Shown piece by piece: positions 59,577-64,000 of a stretch of 64,000 nucleotides of DNA. This stretch comes from Roseimicrobium sp. ORNL1. GTDB lineage: Bacteria; Verrucomicrobiota; Verrucomicrobiia; Verrucomicrobiales; Verrucomicrobiaceae. Under the pieces are notes generated by a model. That model was not told the DNA's origin. It searched no databases and worked only from the letters and a program-made list of their open reading frames with translations. The position numbers and the translations under genes were made by a program. Each line of letters starts with the position of its first letter. The first letter of the stretch is position 1. The stretch lies in NCBI RefSeq assembly GCF_011044495.1, contig NZ_CP049143.1, positions 6,510,001 through 6,574,000 on the forward strand, given 5' to 3'.

Positions 59577-60224
59577 CTATCCTGCCAAGGCATTGAGCGA
59601 GCGCTGCAAGTTCTCCCTCGCAGCCTTTTCGTATCGCGTGTGGAATGCAGGTGTCATGTAGATGGCATCACGCTCCAGGAACATGCGCAGCACGGCGGCG
59701 CGGCCTTTGCGGAAGTCGGGCTCAGGCACCCAGTGGTATTCCGCGCGGATTTGCTTTTCGTATTCGTCGAAGCGCGGTGCATTCGCACCGAGGATGGCGA
59801 GGTCGATGTCCACGATCCAGGCGGCATCACCAATGGGTGGCGTGGGGCTGTGTTTGGTGGCGAGGATGAGGTGGGTGATGTGAGAGATGTGGTCGCGCGG
59901 GACACCGGCCCGGGCCAGGTGCCTTTCCGCCAGCGCGGCGGAGACCTCCTCGTTGTCATGCCGATGGGTGTCATACACCACATCATGGAACCAGAGGGCC
60001 ATCTCCAAAGTGCCGTGTTCTGGTGGATTAATGACGCCCGCAATATAATCAAGCTGGGCAAGGCACTCGGCGATGTGGGTGAGATTGTGATACGCGCGGT
60101 GCGGCTCCGTGTAGGCGCCTCGCAAGACCTGCCACGTAGTATCACCCATGTCCGGCACAGCAAGGTCGCTGCACAGGCGTTGCCATCGGGAGCGCAGGGC
60201 ATCTTCATCCACAGCGGGGGTCAT
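59577..60224 (-). CDS. HD-domain protein, predicted metal-dependent phosphohydrolase
   Basis: About 215 residues from the ATG at 60224. HD-type metal ligands are seen in RAYHNLTHIAECL and ALWFHDVVYDTHRHDNEE, and further on VDIDLAILGA. The arrangement matches the small HD proteins of bacteria sometimes labelled NMDAR2C-like. The substrate is unknown. It is divergent from the cytochrome c protein gene, with less than 100 bases between. Confidence 0.82.
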   Translation of the reverse strand: MTPAVDEDALRSRWQRLCSDLAVPDMGDTTWQVLRGAYTEPHRAYHNLTHIAECLAQLDYIAGVINPPEHGTLEMALWFHDVVYDTHRHDNEEVSAALAERHLARAGVPRDHISHITHLILATKHSPTPPIGDAAWIVDIDLAILGANAPRFDEYEKQIRAEYHWVPEPDFRKGRAAVLRMFLERDAIYMTPAFHTRYEKAARENLQRSLNALAG

Positions 60225-60316
60225 CCCACACCATGCCGCAGGCGGGCGATTCTGCCACGTCCTTGACAGACCGGGGCGCAAGCGTGTGTTTCTTGTAGCT
60301 CCCCGCTGCTCCCGCC

Positions 60317-63001
60317 ATGCTCCGCCCGCTTTCTTTTCTCCTCATCCTCGGACTCGTCGTCTCGTGCCATGCCAAGGACGACAAGAAGACCCTCCCGCCC
60401 TCGCCATGGGCCGAATGGGTGGAGCCGAACTTCCCCTTCTTCTCGTCCGTCCTGGATGCGCGTGAGCTGGGTGAAGGCTGGCCGAAGGACAATCTCACAC
60501 CCCGCGGCCTGGTGCTGAACCTCGGGCACAATCTCTGGGCCTGCTATGACACGGACCTGCTGCGCATGGCGCTCATCTGGCAGGGTGAGGAAGGCCAGCC
60601 TCCCGTGACTCCGGTCGCGCTCTCCACGGGCTCCTATGTCGTGGCCGGTCAGAAGACGAAGGACGGCCAGGAGTTCCTGCCCCAGCCCACGGGCAAGCCG
60701 TGGATCGCCAATGGCATCTACCCGGGCTGGGTGGTGGGAGAGATTCCGGAATACTCCGACCCACGCTCGCCCACACCTTCACCCGAGGAAGTGGGTCGCG
60801 GCCCGCTCAATGCGACGATGGCCAGCTTCAAGGGCGTGACGATGACCAAGGATGGCGTGCTCATCGACTACGAAGTGGGCGGCCGCTCGATTCGCGAGCA
60901 GGTCCGCGTGATTGATGCCGATGGCGGCCACGCGGTGCAGCGCGATATTGAAGTCGGAGCCGGAGACAAGTCGCTCGTGTTCCTTCCCGGCACGGCCTTT
61001 GGCGGAAGCAAGGCACAGTCTCGTATCTCCGGCACAGAAGGTGGAGCGCTCACCGTGCTGCCTCCCGGGAAAGATGGCGCCTTGCATCCGCAGACCGCGG
61101 CGAAGATCGGCAGTGCCACGGCAGCCACGCGTTTCACTGTGCTCCATGGTCTTTCTGAAAAGGCGGCCAAGTCAGCAGCACCAGCACCAGCATCAGAGAA
61201 GCATGAGGCTCACCCGGCTGTCTGGCCGCAGAGTGTCACCACCGGTGCCAAGCTCTCCACCGCGCAAGACGCATACGTGTTGGACGAGATTGAGCTTCCC
61301 ACTACGAACCCGTGGAAGCGCAATGTGCGCCTCGCGGATCTGGCGTTCCTCAATGATCAGGGCGAAGCCGTTGCGGTCGCCTTCGATGGCGATATCTGGC
61401 ACATCTCCGGGATGAAGGGTGACCTGGAGAAGCTGACGTGGAAGCGCTTTGCCTCCGGCCTGCATGAACCCATGTCCATCGTGGTGCGCAAGAGAGGCGC
61501 GGAGAATGAGATCTTCGTCTATGACCGCGATGGTATCTGGAAGCTGCGCGATACCAACAACGATGGCGAGGCGGATGAGTATGAGATGTTCTGCAATCTC
61601 TTCTCCCAGACGGCGGAGACGCGTGAGTTCCCCAACAGCATGAAGCTTGGCCCGGACGGCTCGCTGTATATCTCGAAAGGCGGGCAGGAAGGCACCACGT
61701 ATGGTCGGCACAACGGCACCGTGATCCGCGTGGCTCCGGATGGAAAGACCATCGAGGTCATCGGTTATGGATTGCGCCAGCCATTCATCGGCGTGCATCC
61801 CAAGACGGGACTCGTCACCGCGAGCGATCAGCAGGGGAACTATGTGCCCTCCACGCCCATCCAGATCGTGGAGAAGAATCAGTTCTACGGACACGTGCCG
61901 ACCATCGCGCCGAAGGAGAAGTATCCTGCGCCCATCGCGGATCCACTCGTGTGGATCCCCCACCCTGTGAATCCCAGCGGCGCCACGCAGACCTGGCTCG
62001 TGGGCGCGAAGATGGGACCACTCAATGACGAGCTCATCCATGTGGGCTACAACCGCCCGGAGATCTTCCGTGTGCTCATCAATGAACGCTTCTCAAAGCC
62101 GCAGGCGACGGTGATGACCTTCAGCCGGGACTTCGACTTCGGTCCGCTCAATGCCGTCGTGAATCCGGCGGATGGCCAGCTTTATGTCATCGGATTCCAG
62201 GTGTGGGGCACCACGGCGAAGAAGCTCAGCGGCATTTCCCGCATCCGCTACACCGGCGCACCACGCGTCCTGCTGAAAGAATGCACCCCGATGGACAAGG
62301 GCGTGCTGCTGCATTTCACCGAGGCGCTCGATCCGAAGCTGGCCTCGGACCCCGCGAGCTTTTCCGCGGAACGCTGGAACTACAAGCGCACCGCCGAGTA
62401 CGGCTCACCGCACCTGAAGCTGGATGGCACCACCGGCCAGGAATGGATGGCCGCCAGCAGTGCGTATCTGAGCAAGGATGGGAAGAGTGTGTTCATCGGC
62501 ATTCCCGACATGAAGGCCGGGGTGAACCAGATGCGCATCGGCTGGGGCCTGCAGAGCAAGGATGGTCACAAGGCGGAGAACACCGCGTATTTCACCCCCT
62601 ATGAACTGGCCACCTTCGACCCCGTGAAGGAGGGTTTTGATGACATCAAGGTCGACCTCACGCCGCGCAAGGTGGAGGTCGCCGCGATGGCGAAGCCCAC
62701 CGTGGAGGAAGGCTTGCGCCTCTCAAATATGGTTGGCTGCATGGCCTGCCATAGCATCGACGGCACGACGGTGGGCAAGGTGGGACCGAGTTGGAAGGGC
62801 ATCTACGGCACCAAGCGTGAACTGGCCAAGAAGGGCACGGCCGTGGCGGATGAAGCCTACATCCGCGAATCCATCCTGAACCCCAGCGCGAAGGTGGTGA
62901 AGGGCTTTGAGAAGTTCGATACCGGCATGCCGATCTATGCGGGCATCCTGAATGAGTCGCAGGTGGAGTCGCTGATCTTGTACATCAAGAGTTTGAAGTA
63001 G
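60317..63001 (+). CDS. Propeller-type putative dehydrogenase with C-terminal cytochrome c domain (PVC type)
   Basis: 894 residues. The N-terminus is a signal peptide, possibly of a lipoprotein (LILGLVVSC). A large N-terminal beta-rich region (DUF6797-like) is followed by a glucose/sorbosone-dehydrogenase-like propeller (MKLGPDGSLYISKGGQEG, GYGLRQPFIGVHPKTG). The C-terminus is a class I cytochrome c: haem site CMACH near residue 808-812, then GPSWKGIYG, and probable Met ligand in DTGMPIY. Such proteins are common in planctomycetes and verrucomicrobia and are thought to oxidise sugars in the periplasm. The substrate is unknown. Confidence 0.85.
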   Translation: MLRPLSFLLILGLVVSCHAKDDKKTLPPSPWAEWVEPNFPFFSSVLDARELGEGWPKDNLTPRGLVLNLGHNLWACYDTDLLRMALIWQGEEGQPPVTPVALSTGSYVVAGQKTKDGQEFLPQPTGKPWIANGIYPGWVVGEIPEYSDPRSPTPSPEEVGRGPLNATMASFKGVTMTKDGVLIDYEVGGRSIREQVRVIDADGGHAVQRDIEVGAGDKSLVFLPGTAFGGSKAQSRISGTEGGALTVLPPGKDGALHPQTAAKIGSATAATRFTVLHGLSEKAAKSAAPAPASEKHEAHPAVWPQSVTTGAKLSTAQDAYVLDEIELPTTNPWKRNVRLADLAFLNDQGEAVAVAFDGDIWHISGMKGDLEKLTWKRFASGLHEPMSIVVRKRGAENEIFVYDRDGIWKLRDTNNDGEADEYEMFCNLFSQTAETREFPNSMKLGPDGSLYISKGGQEGTTYGRHNGTVIRVAPDGKTIEVIGYGLRQPFIGVHPKTGLVTASDQQGNYVPSTPIQIVEKNQFYGHVPTIAPKEKYPAPIADPLVWIPHPVNPSGATQTWLVGAKMGPLNDELIHVGYNRPEIFRVLINERFSKPQATVMTFSRDFDFGPLNAVVNPADGQLYVIGFQVWGTTAKKLSGISRIRYTGAPRVLLKECTPMDKGVLLHFTEALDPKLASDPASFSAERWNYKRTAEYGSPHLKLDGTTGQEWMAASSAYLSKDGKSVFIGIPDMKAGVNQMRIGWGLQSKDGHKAENTAYFTPYELATFDPVKEGFDDIKVDLTPRKVEVAAMAKPTVEEGLRLSNMVGCMACHSIDGTTVGKVGPSWKGIYGTKRELAKKGTAVADEAYIRESILNPSAKVVKGFEKFDTGMPIYAGILNESQVESLILYIKSLK

Positions 63002-63009
63002 AAACAACC

Positions 63010-63375
63010 ATGGAAAAGCCGGCAGTCTACAAACAGGTCATCGACCATCTCGTTGAAGAGTGCAAAAGCGGCCAGGGGCAGATAGGTCCGGCTCGTGCAA
63101 GGCAAGGAGTTTGGAATGCGAACGCAACTGCTGACTTCATTCCTGAACAGCATAAGATCAATGTATTGCTGTCTGAGCTTACAGAGGAACAAAGAGACAT
63201 TCTCGCGGGAGTGTTGGAACAGCAGTTTTCAGCCGGCGTCTTCGAGAGTCTGAAGGCTCTGGAGATATTCGCCATCAAGCCATTTGAGGATGGATATGAA
63301 GGCAGTCCGTACAATGATTTCATCGGCCGACTTACCCTGGATGATTGGGCTTGGCCCGATGAATCCCAGCGATAG
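63010..63375 (+). CDS. DUF6547-like small protein
   Basis: 121 residues. The pattern YKQVIDHLVEECKSGQGQIG, LSELTEEQRDILAGVLEQQF and GSPYNDFIGRL with a WAWPDE ending fits a small family of unknown function found mostly in immunity-like or stand-alone positions. It begins 8 bases after the cytochrome c gene stop, so they may share a transcript. Confidence 0.75.
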   Translation: MEKPAVYKQVIDHLVEECKSGQGQIGPARARQGVWNANATADFIPEQHKINVLLSELTEEQRDILAGVLEQQFSAGVFESLKALEIFAIKPFEDGYEGSPYNDFIGRLTLDDWAWPDESQR

Positions 63376-63537
63376 AAGAAGACCCGATTTATTTCTGGGA
63401 TAGACGGCTACGGCTCCGTGCCACTTGCTCCCTGCTGTCGCTCCATAAGCTCGGGAGACATCATCTCGCGGCTGCCTCTTGACGCCGACGGCTTCCGTGC
63501 GCTTTTGTGCAGGCAAGGCCCGACTCCACCTTCTCCC

Positions 63538-64000
63538 ATGAGCGCCAAGCCCACGCTACCATCACTCTTCCCCAGCCTCACCACCCTGTACTGGAATGAC
63601 CGGGCGTTCGGCAGGTGGGCGAAGGCATGCAGTTTTTCACTGGTGGTGGCTGCCGGCATGTACTGGGTGACACGGCCGGTCCCCGGTGCGCTGGTCACCG
63701 AGAACACCGCCTTCGACGCCGAAATAGGCAAAATGGTGCCTCCCATTGCCATTGCGGTGGCTGTGGTGGCGTTGGTGCTGCTAATACTGCGGTACCTGAC
63801 CGTGAAGAAGACTCTCACCCAGGGCACCGCCATCAAGGGACTGGTGGAGGACATCGAGGTCTACTCCCGCGAACAGGACACCGACCGTACCCCAGGCCAA
63901 AAGCGGTCCTATGTGCGCACTTATTGGGCCATCCTCGTCTATACCTTTGCGGGAAAGGAAAGGAGGGTCAAACTCAAGCTGCCGAACTCCGGTTTCGTCT
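63538..64000 (+). CDS. Membrane protein, DUF3592-like (3' end outside window)
   Basis: The frame is open from the ATG at 63538 to the window end (154 residues). Two membrane segments are seen (SLVVAAGMYWVT and PIAIAVAVVALVLLILRYL), then a soluble part with TQGTAIKGLVEDIEVYSREQ and VRTYWAILVYTFAGKERRVK. This is the typical turn of DUF3592-like envelope proteins, in which a small beta domain follows the helices. The frame on the other strand is a shadow. Function is unknown. Confidence 0.7.
   Translation, partial: MSAKPTLPSLFPSLTTLYWNDRAFGRWAKACSFSLVVAAGMYWVTRPVPGALVTENTAFDAEIGKMVPPIAIAVAVVALVLLILRYLTVKKTLTQGTAIKGLVEDIEVYSREQDTDRTPGQKRSYVRTYWAILVYTFAGKERRVKLKLPNSGFV

Overview
The window is a GC-rich, gene-dense bacterial chromosome segment, most likely from the phylum Verrucomicrobiota (Verrucomicrobiales-like). 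This is inferred from the gene mix: a large MoxR/DUF58/von Willebrand A/ABC cluster, a passenger-repeat protein ending in a PEP-CTERM signal, a secreted sulfatase, a propeller protein with a C-terminal haem c domain, a treS-maltokinase fusion, and many dispersed palindromic repeats between genes. No rRNA, tRNA or CRISPR array was recognised by eye, and no phage or insertion sequence is intact.

Layout. 1-828: end of an acyl-CoA/ACP synthetase. 989-15165 (minus): a long operon, read right to left: coiled-coil membrane protein, small membrane protein, MoxR ATPase, secreted/membrane protein, ABC ATPase, two paralogous permeases, DUF58 protein, lipoprotein, BatA-like vWA protein, and a double-vWA membrane protein. 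tadA lies just upstream. 16-20 kb: sparse accessory stretch with small orphan genes, one large orphan gene and two clusters of nested inverted repeats. 20010-26254 (minus): RND-type adaptor, outer-membrane factor, lipoprotein and treY; treS-maltokinase is divergent from treY. 29.8-31.4 kb: a RelE/ParE-type toxin-antitoxin pair, a lipoprotein and a KTSC-domain protein. 31578-35235: mcsB-clpC, translationally coupled, followed by a clear intrinsic terminator. 35759-39547: PEP-CTERM passenger-repeat protein. 39742-48154: zinc alcohol dehydrogenase; an hscC-type Hsp70 with two J-like membrane proteins; a rhodanese-YceI fusion; a proline-rich secreted protein. 48280-55309: type I restriction-modification operon hsdR - DUF3800 - hsdM - hsdS. 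The hsdM reading frame is broken near its start, and HsdS carries an extra C-terminal domain resembling the Panacea (SocA) family. 55421-64000: sulfatase, YqgE/AlgH, trpD, HD-domain protein, cytochrome c propeller protein, DUF6547-like protein, and a membrane protein cut by the window end.

How the genes work together. The MoxR/vWA/ABC operon looks like one envelope-associated assembly with a AAA+ chaperone and a dedicated ABC exporter. McsB would mark proteins with phosphoarginine for ClpC to unfold. TreS-maltokinase would turn trehalose into maltose-1-phosphate, while TreY makes maltooligosyltrehalose; the usual partners TreZ and GlgE are outside the window. The most unusual items are the HsdS C-terminal fusion, J-domains with RPD in place of HPD, a rhodanese-YceI fusion without the catalytic cysteine, and at least six families of dispersed inverted repeats. 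One of those families supplies the stop codons of two genes.
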